Assembly: GCF_023920225.1 (NCBI RefSeq)
Contig: NZ_CP092588.1
Span: 434,001 to 498,000 of the forward strand
Direction of reading: 5' to 3'
DNA from: Vibrio gazogenes
GTDB taxonomy: Bacteria > Pseudomonadota > Gammaproteobacteria > Enterobacterales > Vibrionaceae
DNA length: 64,000 nt
Part shown: positions 1-9,228 of the stretch, in pieces
Layout of the letters: every line of letters begins with the position of its first letter
How positions within the stretch are numbered: the first letter of the stretch is position 1
Position numbers and translations under genes: made by a program
Notes under the pieces: model-generated
Databases searched by the model: none
What the model was told of the DNA's origin: nothing
What the model saw: only the letters and a program-made list of their open reading frames with translations

Positions 1-2
1 GG

Positions 3-815
3 GACATCATTACCACCGGTGGTGCTTGTGTGAAGCGTGCTTTGCCTTTGGGTTGTGTACTGACGTTGCCGGCAACCGGCTCTGAGATGAACGGAAACAG
101 TGTGATCACCCGGGCAGAAACACAAGATAAATTAGCCTTTGGCTCTGATTTTGTGCTGCCGTTATTCTCGATACTTGATCCACAAACCACGTATACACTG
201 CCGACCCGACAAATCGCTAATGGTGCCGTTGATAGTTTTGCTCACATTATGGAGCAGTACATGACGTATCCGGTCAATGCGAAAGTCTCTGACCGTTTTG
301 CGGAAAGCCTGTTGACCAATTTGCTGGAAGACGGCCCGGCAGCGCTGGCGACGCCTGAGGATTATGAGGTGCGCGCCAATCTGATGTGGACAGCAACAAT
401 GGCGCTCAACGGTACATTGAAAAATGGTGTGCCATCAGACTGGTCAACCCATGCAATTGGTCATGAACTGACCGCGCTGTATGGCCTCGACCACGCTCAG
501 ACGCTGGCGATTGTGATGCCTGCATTATGGCGTTACAAAAAAGAGCAGAAAAAAGGCAAACTGTTGCAGTATGCCCACCGCGTACTCAATATTACATCGG
601 GTACAGAAGATGAGCAGATCGAGCTGGCAATTCAGAAAACCGAAGACTTCTTCATCCAGATGGGTAATCCAACCCGACTTTCTGACTACAACCTGAGTGA
701 GAAAGATATTCCGGCAGTGGAAGAAAAACTGACAGCCCACGGCCTGCTTGCGCTCGGAGAGCACCAAGATATTACCCCGCAAGATGCCGCAGAAATATTG
801 AAATTAGCGCTGTAA
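3..815 (+). CDS. yqhD: YqhD-type iron-containing alcohol dehydrogenase (3' part)
   Basis: The gene enters from the left edge; reading from base 3, 270 residues are visible, against about 387 for E. coli YqhD, so roughly the first 117 residues are missing. YqhD is a cytoplasmic NADPH-dependent reductase that detoxifies short-chain aldehydes. The glycine-rich LTLPATGSE motif and the metal-binding set typical of the family are present: Asp and His in NGAVDSFAH, and two His in HAIGHELTALYGLDHAQ. Similarity to YqhD is continuous to the stop codon. A strong hairpin with a T run follows, so this is the end of a transcript. The true start and any upstream regulator are outside the window. Confidence 0.9.
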   Translation, partial: DIITTGGACVKRALPLGCVLTLPATGSEMNGNSVITRAETQDKLAFGSDFVLPLFSILDPQTTYTLPTRQIANGAVDSFAHIMEQYMTYPVNAKVSDRFAESLLTNLLEDGPAALATPEDYEVRANLMWTATMALNGTLKNGVPSDWSTHAIGHELTALYGLDHAQTLAIVMPALWRYKKEQKKGKLLQYAHRVLNITSGTEDEQIELAIQKTEDFFIQMGNPTRLSDYNLSEKDIPAVEEKLTAHGLLALGEHQDITPQDAAEILKLAL

Positions 816-830
816 CCGTACAGTGAATCA

Positions 831-869
831 AAACAGCCCAGTGATGAGAACATGACTGGGCTGTTTTTT
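831..869 (+). terminator. Rho-independent terminator after yqhD
   Basis: The arms AACAGCCCAGT and ACTGGGCTGTT pair perfectly around a 12-base loop and are followed by a run of T. Confidence 0.85.
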
Positions 870-1030
870 TGTCTGTGGGTTGAGTGTCATATTCCGGTGC
901 CACACTGTTGGCTCATAAAAATATCGCTCGGCAGATGAGACAGCATCGTGCTTTACTATACGTTGCTTTGAATAATTAAAATATGATGTGGTGATTTTAG
1001 TGGTATGTTGTTCACCATTCGTTTTCGGTT

Positions 1031-1098
1031 TATACCCAAGTAACCTCAAGATGCAGGATTCAGAGTGTCTTCAATCGGCGCCTTTCTGCGTCAAATGC
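1031..1098. repeat. Vibrio-type short interspersed repeat, half element
   Basis: The 68 bases starting TATACCCAAGTAACCTCAAG occur again at 51068-51135 with one difference (G/A). The first ~25 bases match the terminal inverted repeats of the longer element at 52305-52467. It lies between two genes and looks non-coding. Confidence 0.8.
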
Positions 1099-1112
1099 TA
1101 TATTCAATATAT

Positions 1113-1490
1113 TTAAGCAAAGCGCTTTTCTAGGTAGTTGATAATATCTGAAGATTCATACATCCATTCAACGTTGCCATCTTGTTCAATCCGTAAGCAA
1201 GGCACTCTGACTTTACCACCCCCCTCAAGCAATTCTGTTCGGTATTTTGAGCCTTCTGACACGTCACGCTTTTCAATCGGCAGGTTCAGCTTATACATCG
1301 CTCTGCGCGTTTTAGTGCAGAATGGGCAGGCCGAAAACTGGTAAAGGGAGAGGTTGGTTAGCGCTTGGTTAATTTCTTTTTGTTTTTCGGGGTCGCGCTT
1401 TTTTTTAGGGCCACGGGTGATGAGATCAACTGCAATAATGATGTAGCCAAGTAGGTTACGGATGACGTTGATAAGTAATTTCATGTGCAT
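1113..1490 (-). CDS. Glutaredoxin/GST N-terminal domain protein
   Basis: This 125-residue protein has a hydrophobic N-terminal segment (about residues 4-25, LLINVIRNLLGYIIIAVDLI), a basic linker, and then a thioredoxin fold of glutaredoxin/GST N-terminal type. The redox motif CPFC sits in LYQFSACPFCTKTRRAM, and KVRVPCLRIE carries the cis-proline of the fold, followed by the MYESSDIINYL helix. The likely role is a membrane-tethered thiol-disulfide or glutathione-dependent reductase; the substrate is unknown. A second Met lies two codons in, and neither start has a convincing ribosome site. The gene stands alone, converging on the repeat at 1031. Confidence 0.8.
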   Translation of the reverse strand: MHMKLLINVIRNLLGYIIIAVDLITRGPKKKRDPEKQKEINQALTNLSLYQFSACPFCTKTRRAMYKLNLPIEKRDVSEGSKYRTELLEGGGKVRVPCLRIEQDGNVEWMYESSDIINYLEKRFA

Positions 1491-2009
1491 GCTCGCTTGT
1501 TCTCAAAAAATAAATGAAGATGGGTCATACCCAACTGCCGCCATTCTAACGATAAAATGCTAATAATTTAAGGGCAAGGGAATTGATTCTAAATTGTTGC
1601 GCCATATGCGTTCTTATGAATAACGGTGTGCTAGGATCAGATGCGAGTTAAATCAGGGAAAACAACGTATTCAGCAGTATAGAAATGAGTATTTCTAGTA
1701 TTTAGATGCTGTTTTTTTGTTGAAGTATTAGAAAATCTGCTTTTTATTGCAAGTGTTGGGTGAACTCAATGGATAAAAAGTAACCTTTATTTTATCGCTG
1801 CCTTCTGGCAAGTCTGTGCGTTCTGGTGCTCAATCGATCGATTCAACTGGTACATCGCTCGGGACAGATTAATTGCAAAATAGATAGTTATACTGTTAAT
1901 ATCACCTAAAATAAAATTAGAGCACTAAACAATTACAGCTTTTTTTTACTGATTTTTGCTAATTTTTCGCTTTTGAAAGACATAGAGAACTAACGATTAA
2001 GGCATTACT
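1491..2009. other. Intergenic region, 519 bp
   Basis: An AT-rich divergent promoter region between the glutaredoxin-like gene and the BCCT transporter. I see no ORF, strong hairpin or operator I can name. Confidence 0.5.
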
Positions 2010-3596
2010 ATGGATGAAGATGCATTTAAGAAATACAGTATAGATACGACGGATTATCAGGTTGGTCAGGACAATATACAAAAGTGGGGGTTCGATATAC
2101 ACAACCCCGTTTTTGGCATCAGTGCTGCACTCGTTTTATTATTTCTAGGTTCAGTGCTTTTTATTGAACCAAGCGCTGCTAAAGAGGCATTGAACGCTGT
2201 AAAAAACGGTATTATTGAAGAGTTCGATACGTTTTTTATGTGGTCGGCAAACTTTTTTGTGGTCTTTACTCTCGTTATTATGTTGTCCCCGCTAGGGAAA
2301 ATCCGTATCGGGGGTAAGGACGCCGTCGCAGATCACTCCCGTAGTTCTTGGCTTGCGATGCTCTTTGCGGCGGGGATGGGGATTGGCCTCATGTTTTGGG
2401 GCGTGGCAGAACCCACCGCCTACTTCACCGATTGGTGGGGAACCCCACTCAATGTCGAACCGATGACACCAGAAGCGAAATCCCTTGCTCTGGGGGCGAC
2501 GATTTTCCATTGGGGAATCCACGGCTGGGCCATCTATGCGATCGTTGCTCTCGCCTTGTCTTTTTTTGCGTTCAATAAAGGCTTGCCCCTGTCTATACGC
2601 TCTGTGTTTTATCCGATTTTTGGGGATAGAGCTTGGGGCTGGCTGGGCCACATTATCGATATTATGGCCGTATTGGCCACGTTATTTGGTCTGGCAACGT
2701 CTCTGGGGCTTGGTGCTCAGCAAGCAACTAGCGGTATCAACTACGTCTTTGGTACCGACGGCGGGTTTGGTATGCAATTGACGGTCATTGTTTTTGTTAC
2801 GCTGATTGCAATCATTTCAGTGATTCGCGGGATTGATGGTGGGGTGAAAGTACTGAGTAATATTAATATGCTATTCGCTTTCATACTCCTCATTTTCATC
2901 ACGGCGGTTTGCTTTAATATCGCGATCACATCCGTACCCGAGACGTTCATTGCCTATATTAAAAGTATTATCCCACTAAGCAACCCATATGGGCGAGAAG
3001 ATAAAACATGGATGCACGGCTGGACGGTGTTCTATTGGGCATGGTGGATTTCATGGTCACCATTCGTCGGTATGTTTATCGCGCGCGTGTCTAAAGGCCG
3101 TACGGTTCGTGAGTTCTTATTTTCAGTTGTTTTTATTCCGACTTTGATGACCATTGTTTGGATGGGGATTTTTGGCGGTATAGCGCTTAGTCAAGTGATC
3201 AATAAAGTGGGTGAATTAGGTACGAATGGATTAACGAATATTTCTCTTACTTTGTTCCAAGTTTACGATCAACTCCCGTTCGGGCACATTATTTCTGTCG
3301 TGTCGATTGCTCTCATTTTGATTTTCTTTATCACATCATCAGACTCCGGCTCGTTGGTTATCGATAGCATCACTGCGGGAGGGAAAATCGACGCACCTGT
3401 ACCGCAGCGTATTTTCTGGGCATCGATTGAAGGAGCGATTGCCGCGATGATGCTATGGGTTGGCGGTACTGACGCCTTGCAAGCATTGCAATCTGGCGTG
3501 GTGACAACGGCGCTGCCATTTAACTTCATATTGCTATTGATGTGCGTTAGCTTAGTCAGGGGACTTCGAACCGAACTTCACCTCTATTCTAAGTAG
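2010..3596 (+). CDS. BCCT family betaine/choline/carnitine transporter
   Basis: This 528-residue inner-membrane protein has about 12 hydrophobic segments and the BCCT signatures: GMGIG at residues 122-126 followed by MFWGVAEP (128-135), TLFGLATSLGLGAQ near 224-237, the tryptophan-rich substrate segment WAWWISWSPF at 343-352, and SSDSGS late in the protein. The glycine-rich GxGxG form is the one found in Na+-coupled members such as BetP. It probably takes up glycine betaine or a related osmolyte; which one cannot be read from sequence. N- and C-terminal tails are short, unlike the long osmosensing tails of BetP and BetT. Single-gene transcript with its own terminator. Confidence 0.92.
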   Translation: MDEDAFKKYSIDTTDYQVGQDNIQKWGFDIHNPVFGISAALVLLFLGSVLFIEPSAAKEALNAVKNGIIEEFDTFFMWSANFFVVFTLVIMLSPLGKIRIGGKDAVADHSRSSWLAMLFAAGMGIGLMFWGVAEPTAYFTDWWGTPLNVEPMTPEAKSLALGATIFHWGIHGWAIYAIVALALSFFAFNKGLPLSIRSVFYPIFGDRAWGWLGHIIDIMAVLATLFGLATSLGLGAQQATSGINYVFGTDGGFGMQLTVIVFVTLIAIISVIRGIDGGVKVLSNINMLFAFILLIFITAVCFNIAITSVPETFIAYIKSIIPLSNPYGREDKTWMHGWTVFYWAWWISWSPFVGMFIARVSKGRTVREFLFSVVFIPTLMTIVWMGIFGGIALSQVINKVGELGTNGLTNISLTLFQVYDQLPFGHIISVVSIALILIFFITSSDSGSLVIDSITAGGKIDAPVPQRIFWASIEGAIAAMMLWVGGTDALQALQSGVVTTALPFNFILLLMCVSLVRGLRTELHLYSK

Positions 3597-3619
3597 TTTT
3601 GGGTCACGTTTATCCGTTC

Positions 3620-3649
3620 AAAAAGACCAGCCTTAGCTGGTCTTTTTTA
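3620..3649 (+). terminator. Terminator after the BCCT gene
   Basis: AAAAAGACCAGC and GCTGGTCTTTTT form a stem with a T run on each strand, so it can also end transcripts arriving from the minus-strand usp gene. Confidence 0.85.
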
Positions 3650-3724
3650 ATTGTCTAATCACTCTTTAGTCATATTGTCACCGTTTTCGCCAAATTTTAA
3701 GTAAACAGCATGACCTTTTTACAG

Positions 3725-4156
3725 CTACTGTGTAACTTTTATTAGCAGGATATCACAGGGCATTGCTTCAATTAGCGGAGCAGAAACGGACATAAAAAAC
3801 TGTCCTAATCGACTGTAATGATGGTGGCCCATAATTAATAAATCGATATTATTTTTCTTTATGGTATCTATAATTTCATTGGATAGATCACCCGAACAAA
3901 TAATTGAATTGGTAATTGGGTAATCAAGATCCCCCAGCTTTGCTAAAATGTCGGATTGAGAGCGATCTCGGGCCATTTCATCATACTTTTCAAAGTCGAA
4001 GTCTAATTCGCCAATATAGAAATCCTCAAATTTCATGTCAATATGAATGGTAGATAAAGTCGCGTTATGATTACGAGCTATTTCAATTCCTTTATTGACT
4101 ATAGTTTTTAAGTTTTCATTAGTATTAATTGCGACCAAAATATTGTGGTAAGACAT
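3725..4156 (-). CDS. Universal stress protein, UspA family
   Basis: A 143-residue single-domain Usp. It opens with the usual beta strand YHNILVAINTN and ends with strand DILLIKV. The nucleotide-loop region MGHHHYSRLGQFFMSVS aligns with the family's G-2x-G-9x-G(S/T) segment, but the first glycines are partly replaced by histidines, so ATP binding is uncertain. It starts 10 bp after the upstream yeiH-like gene ends, so the two are co-transcribed on the minus strand. The role is inferred as stress-linked control of, or protection around, the partner transporter. The pair is visibly more AT-rich than the genes on either side. Confidence 0.85.
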   Translation of the reverse strand: MSYHNILVAINTNENLKTIVNKGIEIARNHNATLSTIHIDMKFEDFYIGELDFDFEKYDEMARDRSQSDILAKLGDLDYPITNSIICSGDLSNEIIDTIKKNNIDLLIMGHHHYSRLGQFFMSVSAPLIEAMPCDILLIKVTQ

Positions 4157-4166
4157 AAGTGATTCC

Positions 4167-5177
4167 TTAAAGTAGATGAATACCGGTTGAAACTAGATTG
4201 GTAACGAAATAACCACCAACGATCAACCAAATCCATAAAATAGTAGCTAAAATAATCGGTTTAATTCCTACACCACGAATTTTGTTAATATTTGTATCTA
4301 GACCCAATGCCCCCATAGCCATGGTTAATAAGAACACAGACGCTTTAGTTAGAATCCCAACAACCGCTACCGGAATAATATGAGTTGAATTAATACCCGC
4401 AGCAACAACGAAGAAAATAGCAAACCATGGAATAGTGATTTTTACTTTTTCTCCAGACAAATTGGCACGATTACGGGTAAGGTAATAACTCAAAATCATT
4501 AAGAAAGGCGCTAGCATCATCACTCGAGTTAATTTCACAATAACGGCAGTAACCGATATGTCATGACTCATTGCATTAGCCGCTGCCACGACTTGTGCAA
4601 CTTCATGGATGGTAGCACCGGTATAAATTCCCATGATGGTATCATTCACTGCAAATACATGATAAATCAAAGGATAAACAAACATGCCAAGCGTACCAAA
4701 AATCACGACAGTCGCCACCGCAACCGCTGTATGGTGAGGTTTAGGTTTTATGACCGGCTCGGTACCCAAAATGGCTGCGGCACCACAAATTGAAGACCCT
4801 ACAGCAGTAAGCATAGCGGCTTCTTTTTCCATTTTTAAGAATCTGATACCAATATAAGAACCTCCAACAAATGTCACCGAAATAATAATAAGATCGGTGA
4901 TAAGACCTACACTGCCTACACTAATAATTTGTTGGAAAGTGATAAAGAAACCGTAGAGAATGATTCCTAACCTAAGCAACTTTTGCTGACTAAATTTTAT
5001 TCCACTTTCAGCAGACTTTGGTATTCTAGAGCCCGCTATATTACCAATAATCATCCCTAAAATAATGCAAATCACCAACGAGCTAATTTGGTAATGCCTG
5101 AAAAAATCCATTGTAGATAAATAATAAGATATCAATGACAATATCAGTGTAAATATAATACCTTTTAGATATTTCAT
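4167..5177 (-). CDS. yeiH: YeiH/UPF0324 family putative sulfate exporter
   Basis: A 336-residue protein with about ten membrane segments over its whole length. Family landmarks are visible: the first helix followed by LVICIILGMIIGN, the mid-protein loop GSSICGAAAILGTEPVIKPK, and GATIHEVAQVVAAANA. UPF0324 proteins (E. coli YeiH) are annotated as putative sulfate exporters mainly by homology, so the substrate is not established. First gene of a two-gene minus-strand operon with the downstream usp. The promoter would lie in 5178-5340, just before repeat array A. AT-rich codon use suggests acquisition or a different origin from the flanking genes. Confidence 0.85.
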   Translation of the reverse strand: MKYLKGIIFTLILSLISYYLSTMDFFRHYQISSLVICIILGMIIGNIAGSRIPKSAESGIKFSQQKLLRLGIILYGFFITFQQIISVGSVGLITDLIIISVTFVGGSYIGIRFLKMEKEAAMLTAVGSSICGAAAILGTEPVIKPKPHHTAVAVATVVIFGTLGMFVYPLIYHVFAVNDTIMGIYTGATIHEVAQVVAAANAMSHDISVTAVIVKLTRVMMLAPFLMILSYYLTRNRANLSGEKVKITIPWFAIFFVVAAGINSTHIIPVAVVGILTKASVFLLTMAMGALGLDTNINKIRGVGIKPIILATILWIWLIVGGYFVTNLVSTGIHLL

Positions 5178-5342
5178 AAGTCCCCCATAAGCGATGATTC
5201 TATGTTAACTAATTAGTACTAATACTGATATCTAGATAAAATTTACAAACGTTTAGTTCTATTGAACATCTACGGCAATACATTCATGGTTTCTTTATGG
5301 ATGGCACAAAGAGGGGACTCATAAATCCTGTATAAAAAGACA

Positions 5343-6390
5343 GGAAAGAGATTGCGCACCAAACCGCTGCACCTCAATTTTTATATTTCCCCAGCCTCCG
5401 GCCCCAAATTTTGACGCACAGTTTAGTTTCTCGATTTCAGAGGCATTGGTGCTCTGTGCGCCAGTTCATCTTTCAGAGATGAAAGACGAACCAGAAAATC
5501 TTTTTTTGTTTGACGGCGTCGCACGTTGTCCAGAACCGACTTTTACGGGCGTCCTGCCCGGAAAAGCCTAACCATTCTTCCATGAATGGTTTTCTTTGTT
5601 GGGTGGTTGATTTGCGTGCGGTGAAACATGCTTAAAAAGTCAATTTGGTCACAGGACTCAGGGTGAAAAATCAGGACGATTTTTCAGGATTGCTTGAGCA
5701 GGAGCGAATCAATCCGACCCTGATTCGGTGCGCTGAACTCAACCCTTAGGCATTTTGGGGTACTTTTTCTGCCGTGAAAAAGTACCTGGGGCGCTTTCGA
5801 AGAAGTTAATGAAATCGAGGAAAGAGATTGCGCACCAAACCGCTGCACCTCAATTTTTATATTTCCCCAGCCTCCGGCCCCAAATTTTGACGCACAGTTT
5901 AGTTTCTCGATTTCAGAGGCATTGGTGCTCTGTGCGCCAGTTCATCTTTCAGAGATGAAAGACGAACCAGAAAATCTTTTTTATTTGACGGCGTCGCACG
6001 TTGTCCAGAACCGCCTTTTACGGGCGTCCTGCCCGGAAAAGCCTAACCATTCTTCCGTGAATGGTTTTCTTTGTTGCGTGGTTGATTTGGATTGGGTAAA
6101 ACATAGCAAAAAGCCAATTTGGTCACAGGACTCAGGGTGAAAAATCAGGACGATTTTTCAGGATTGCTTGAGCAGGAGCGAATCAATCCGACCCGGCCAG
6201 CGTCCACGAACCTAAACCGTTCTTTTGGATACTTTTGGAATGCCAAAAGTATCTGGGGCGCGTGTATCAGATGCCGCAGAAATTAATAAACTCACTGCGC
6301 ACCAAACAACAGCGCCACAATGTTCATCTCCCCAGCCTTTGGCCCCAAATCTTGATACACAATTAGATTACATTGATTTTCTCTGCCGAG
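5343..6390. repeat. Hairpin-rich ~470-bp tandem repeat, array A (two full units plus a partial one)
   Basis: Unit A1 begins near 5345 and A2 at 5821, a 476-bp period; a third copy begins near 6290 (467 bp later) and fades out near 6390. A1 holds five stem-loops: 5464-5491, 5540-5566 (around GGGCGTCCTGCCC), 5570-5591, 5665-5685 and 5759-5786. A2 keeps all five. The last stem is GGTACTTTTTC/GAAAAAGTACC in A1 and GATACTTTTGG/CCAAAAGTATC in A2, so both arms changed together. Open frames here differ between copies and carry 1-base indels, so they are not treated as genes. Confidence 0.85.
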
Positions 6391-6659
6391 AAAAAGAAGA
6401 AAATCTCATCCTGAGCATATCGTTCAAGTTCACTTACAGAAGAACACTCGGTAGATTAAACAGCACTGCGCTGTAATCTATACCACATCTCATTTTTATT
6501 TATTATTTCACTTGTATTTTCAGCAAGATAGATAATAATTCTTATGTTCAGAAGTTGTGTTATACAGAGCAATGCTGGGATGTTATACGGCAGGATGCTG
6601 TTTAATAACTGTTATGTGCAGTGCTGCTGTCACTGTGGCTGTTTGATTGGGAGCTAGAA

Positions 6660-7295
6660 ATGTTTGACTATACGATCCTACACTGGATGACCTTTTTGTC
6701 GGCAGCGGTTCTTTTGAACCTTTCGCCTGGGCCAGATATTGCCTTTATTTTGGGACAGACACTTCGCAATGGAAGGCGCCAAGGTTTTGCTGCTATGTTT
6801 GGCGCTTGGACAGGGGCCGGACTGCATGTGGTTATGGCGGCAGTCGGACTTTCGGCAATCCTCGCAGCGTCAGCGCTGGCTTTTTCGATAGTGAAATGGC
6901 TGGGCGCTGCTTATTTGATATGGCTTGGAATCAAGATGCTGCTGTCGCGTGGCGACTCATTTGTTACGAGTGAGAGTTTAAACAATCAGAGCCAGCATTC
7001 CGTTTATTGGCAAGGCGTGTTGGTTTCAGCGCTTAATCCAAAAGTGGCTATTTTCTTTCTCGCCTTCTTACCACAGTTCGTTGTCGAGGGGGCGGGCTCC
7101 AGTGGTGCTCAGCTCTTTCTTCACGGGAGCCTCATAATTGTTGTCGCCGCTTTCATAGAACCGCCCTTGGTTCTGGCAGGGGCTCGGCTGGGTTCACTCC
7201 TTAAGAAAAATCGGCAGGTCGGGCTTTGGCTGGATCGAGGCCTTGGAGCTTTATTCGTTACCTTAGGTGTGCGTCTTGCCGCGAGTACTCGATGA
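6660..7295 (+). CDS. LysE/RhtB family amino-acid exporter
   Basis: A 211-residue inner-membrane protein of LysE/RhtB type, with about six hydrophobic segments and the conserved N-terminal stretch LNLSPGPDIAFILGQTLRNG followed by GAWTGAGLH. Family members export homoserine, threonine, lysine or similar metabolites; the substrate here is unknown. The start at 6660 is chosen because GGGAG (6649-6653) sits six bases before it and the protein begins MFDYTILHW like its relatives; the in-frame ATG at 6621 lacks a ribosome site. The gene ends two bases from a truncated Crp/Fnr gene on the other strand, and its base composition is more GC-rich than its surroundings, both signs of transfer. Confidence 0.88.
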   Translation: MFDYTILHWMTFLSAAVLLNLSPGPDIAFILGQTLRNGRRQGFAAMFGAWTGAGLHVVMAAVGLSAILAASALAFSIVKWLGAAYLIWLGIKMLLSRGDSFVTSESLNNQSQHSVYWQGVLVSALNPKVAIFFLAFLPQFVVEGAGSSGAQLFLHGSLIIVVAAFIEPPLVLAGARLGSLLKKNRQVGLWLDRGLGALFVTLGVRLAASTR

Positions 7296-7296
7296 T

Positions 7297-7470
7297 CTAG
7301 ACGTCAGTACCAATCCGCTCAAATGCTTCTCCCGGCATGATTAAATGTGCGCCTGATTTTACATTGCACGGTGTAAATATATTGACAAGTTGATGCAGTG
7401 ATTCGTCTTTAAGATTACCCCAAGGAGAAAGAGCCGTTTTTAACTGATGAGAGAGTACTATTTGTGACAT
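7297..7470 (-). pseudogene. Truncated Crp/Fnr-family regulator, N-terminal fragment
   Basis: The minus strand encodes 57 residues beginning MSQIVLSHQLKTAL and running through the start of a cyclic-nucleotide-binding domain (PWGNLKDESLHQLV, then KSGAHLIMPGEAFERIG), then stops after TDV. Full-length Crp/Fnr proteins have about 200-250 residues, so most of the sensor domain and the DNA-binding helix-turn-helix are missing. AGGA lies about seven bases before the start, so the 5' end is intact. The break falls where the convergent lysE gene begins, suggesting that arrival of lysE, or a deletion there, removed the remainder. Confidence 0.65.
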
Positions 7471-7896
7471 GTAGATCCTGATTTATGCGTTCTTAAAGGC
7501 AAAGTTACATAATGATAGCCTTAGTTTTATGGTCTTGTAGTATATAGTTCTAGATTGAATTTTGTGTTTACAGCGTAGTGGTTAGTCGCATGTTGCCGGA
7601 GAATAATGGTTCATATTTACTAATTTCTATAAAATCAAATTATTAATAGATATATTAAGTAAGCTTTTGGCTTAACGTTTTTATGGTCGTTGTGATACGT
7701 TTGCAATGGATCCGTTTAATTAATACTCTAGATATGCAGTTGCCTAGAAGGTTTTTATTGTTCTGTGATTAGCACAATGAGGGATCTGAGAACGGCAGTA
7801 AACTGAACGGAAATCATAGAATAGTGGCTTTTCTTAACCAAAAAAGAGAGCTGTTATTTAGTAATATAATCACGATAAATTTAAACGAGATATGCT
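7471..7896. other. Intergenic region, 426 bp
   Basis: An AT-rich region holding the promoter of metY and of the truncated regulator. I see no convincing MetJ box array, ORF or strong hairpin. Confidence 0.45.
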
Positions 7897-9168
7897 ATGA
7901 AACTCGAATCTATTGCTCTGCATGAAGGCTATAAGTCTGAAGCGACCACTAAATCCGCAGCTGTACCTATTTATCAAACCACATCGTATACCTTTGATGA
8001 TACTCAACATGGTGCGGATCTGTTTAACTTAGCCGTGCCGGGTAATATTTATACCCGCATTATGAACCCAACTACCGACGTGTTAGAAAAACGTGTGGCC
8101 GCGATGGAAGGTGGTATCGCAGCGCTGGCGGTGTCGTCTGGTATGGCTGCTATAACCTATGCGATTCAGTGTATTACACAGGTGGGGGATAATATTGTCA
8201 GTACCAGCCAGTTGTATGGGGGGACGTATAACTTGTTTGCGCACTCGCTGCCGCGCCAAGGTGTGGATGTGCGTATGGTGTCGCACGATGATTTCGCAGG
8301 CTTTGAAAACGCGATTGACGAAAATACCAAAGCGGTATTCTGTGAATCGATTGGTAATCCTGCCGGTAATATTGTCGATATTGTGCGTTTAGCCGAAATT
8401 GCGCACAAACACGGAGTCCCTTTGATTGTCGATAATACGGTCGCTACGCCTTATTTGTGTCGTCCGTTTGATCTGGGTGCTGACATTGTGGTGCATTCAC
8501 TCACTAAATATATTGGCGGCCATGGTACATCGATTGGCGGTATTATTGTTGATTCTGGCAAGTTTGATTGGGTTGCCAATAAGAAACGTTTTCCGATTCT
8601 TAACGAGCCAGACCCGTCTTATCACGGTGTGGTTTACACCGAAGCATTAGGTGCTGCCGCGTATATAGCGCGTTGTCGAGTGGTGCCGCTGCGTAATACC
8701 GGCTCTGCCATTTCGCCGATGAATGCGTTTCAAATTTTACAAGGTTTGGAGACGCTGGGTTTGCGGATGGATCGCCATTGTGAAAACGCCCAGCGCCTTG
8801 CGGAATATTTGCAGCAACACCCGAAAGTAGAGTGGGTCAACTACGCTGCTCTACCAGATAGCCCATATTATGAAACCTGCCAAAAAATTACGAAGGGCAA
8901 AGCCTCGGGTATTTTGAGTTTTGGTATCTCCGGAGGGATTGATGCCTGTGCCAAGTTTATTGATGCGCTCGATATGATTTTACGCTTGGTCAATATTGGT
9001 GATGCGAAATCACTGGCATGTCATCCAGCATCGACTACACACCGTCAGTTGAATGAAGAAGAGCTTAAAAAAGCGGGTGTGAGTGCCGATTTGGTGCGTA
9101 TCTCAGTGGGTATTGAGCATATTGACGATATTATCGCTGATGTATCTCAGGCGTTAGATAAAGCCTAA
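7897..9168 (+). CDS. metY: O-acetylhomoserine sulfhydrylase (MetY type)
   Basis: A 423-residue cytoplasmic PLP enzyme of the Cys/Met metabolism family. It makes homocysteine from O-acetylhomoserine and sulfide, or performs the aminocarboxypropyl transfer. N-terminal VPIYQTTSYTFDDTQHGADLF and YTRIMNPTTDVLEKRVAAMEGG bind PLP phosphate and substrate, VDNTVATPYLCRPFDLGADIV carries the PLP aspartate, and the Schiff-base lysine is in HSLTKYIGGHG. The C-terminal SLACHPASTTH motif is typical of the family. Length is normal, and LFNLAVPGNIYTR favours O-acetylhomoserine sulfhydrylase over cystathionine gamma-synthase. It is a single gene followed by two terminator-like hairpins. Confidence 0.92.
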   Translation: MKLESIALHEGYKSEATTKSAAVPIYQTTSYTFDDTQHGADLFNLAVPGNIYTRIMNPTTDVLEKRVAAMEGGIAALAVSSGMAAITYAIQCITQVGDNIVSTSQLYGGTYNLFAHSLPRQGVDVRMVSHDDFAGFENAIDENTKAVFCESIGNPAGNIVDIVRLAEIAHKHGVPLIVDNTVATPYLCRPFDLGADIVVHSLTKYIGGHGTSIGGIIVDSGKFDWVANKKRFPILNEPDPSYHGVVYTEALGAAAYIARCRVVPLRNTGSAISPMNAFQILQGLETLGLRMDRHCENAQRLAEYLQQHPKVEWVNYAALPDSPYYETCQKITKGKASGILSFGISGGIDACAKFIDALDMILRLVNIGDAKSLACHPASTTHRQLNEEELKKAGVSADLVRISVGIEHIDDIIADVSQALDKA

Positions 9169-9179
9169 AGTGTGACGCG

Positions 9180-9211
9180 AGGCCCTGAATTGAAGTGTCG
9201 GGCCTTTTTTA
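9180..9211 (+). terminator. Terminator after metY
   Basis: AGGCCC pairs with GGGCCT across a 14-base loop and is followed by a run of T. Confidence 0.8.
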
Positions 9212-9228
9212 ACAAAGTTATGTTTTAC

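Noticed and set aside
828..1049. Minus-strand 73-codon frame after yqhD
   Set aside because: It overlaps the terminator and the short repeat, has no ribosome site, and resembles no protein.
7297..7305. AGACGTCA near metY as a MetJ box
   Set aside because: A single half-matching unit, about 590 bp from the metY start and inside the Crp/Fnr remnant; MetJ needs tandem boxes at the promoter.
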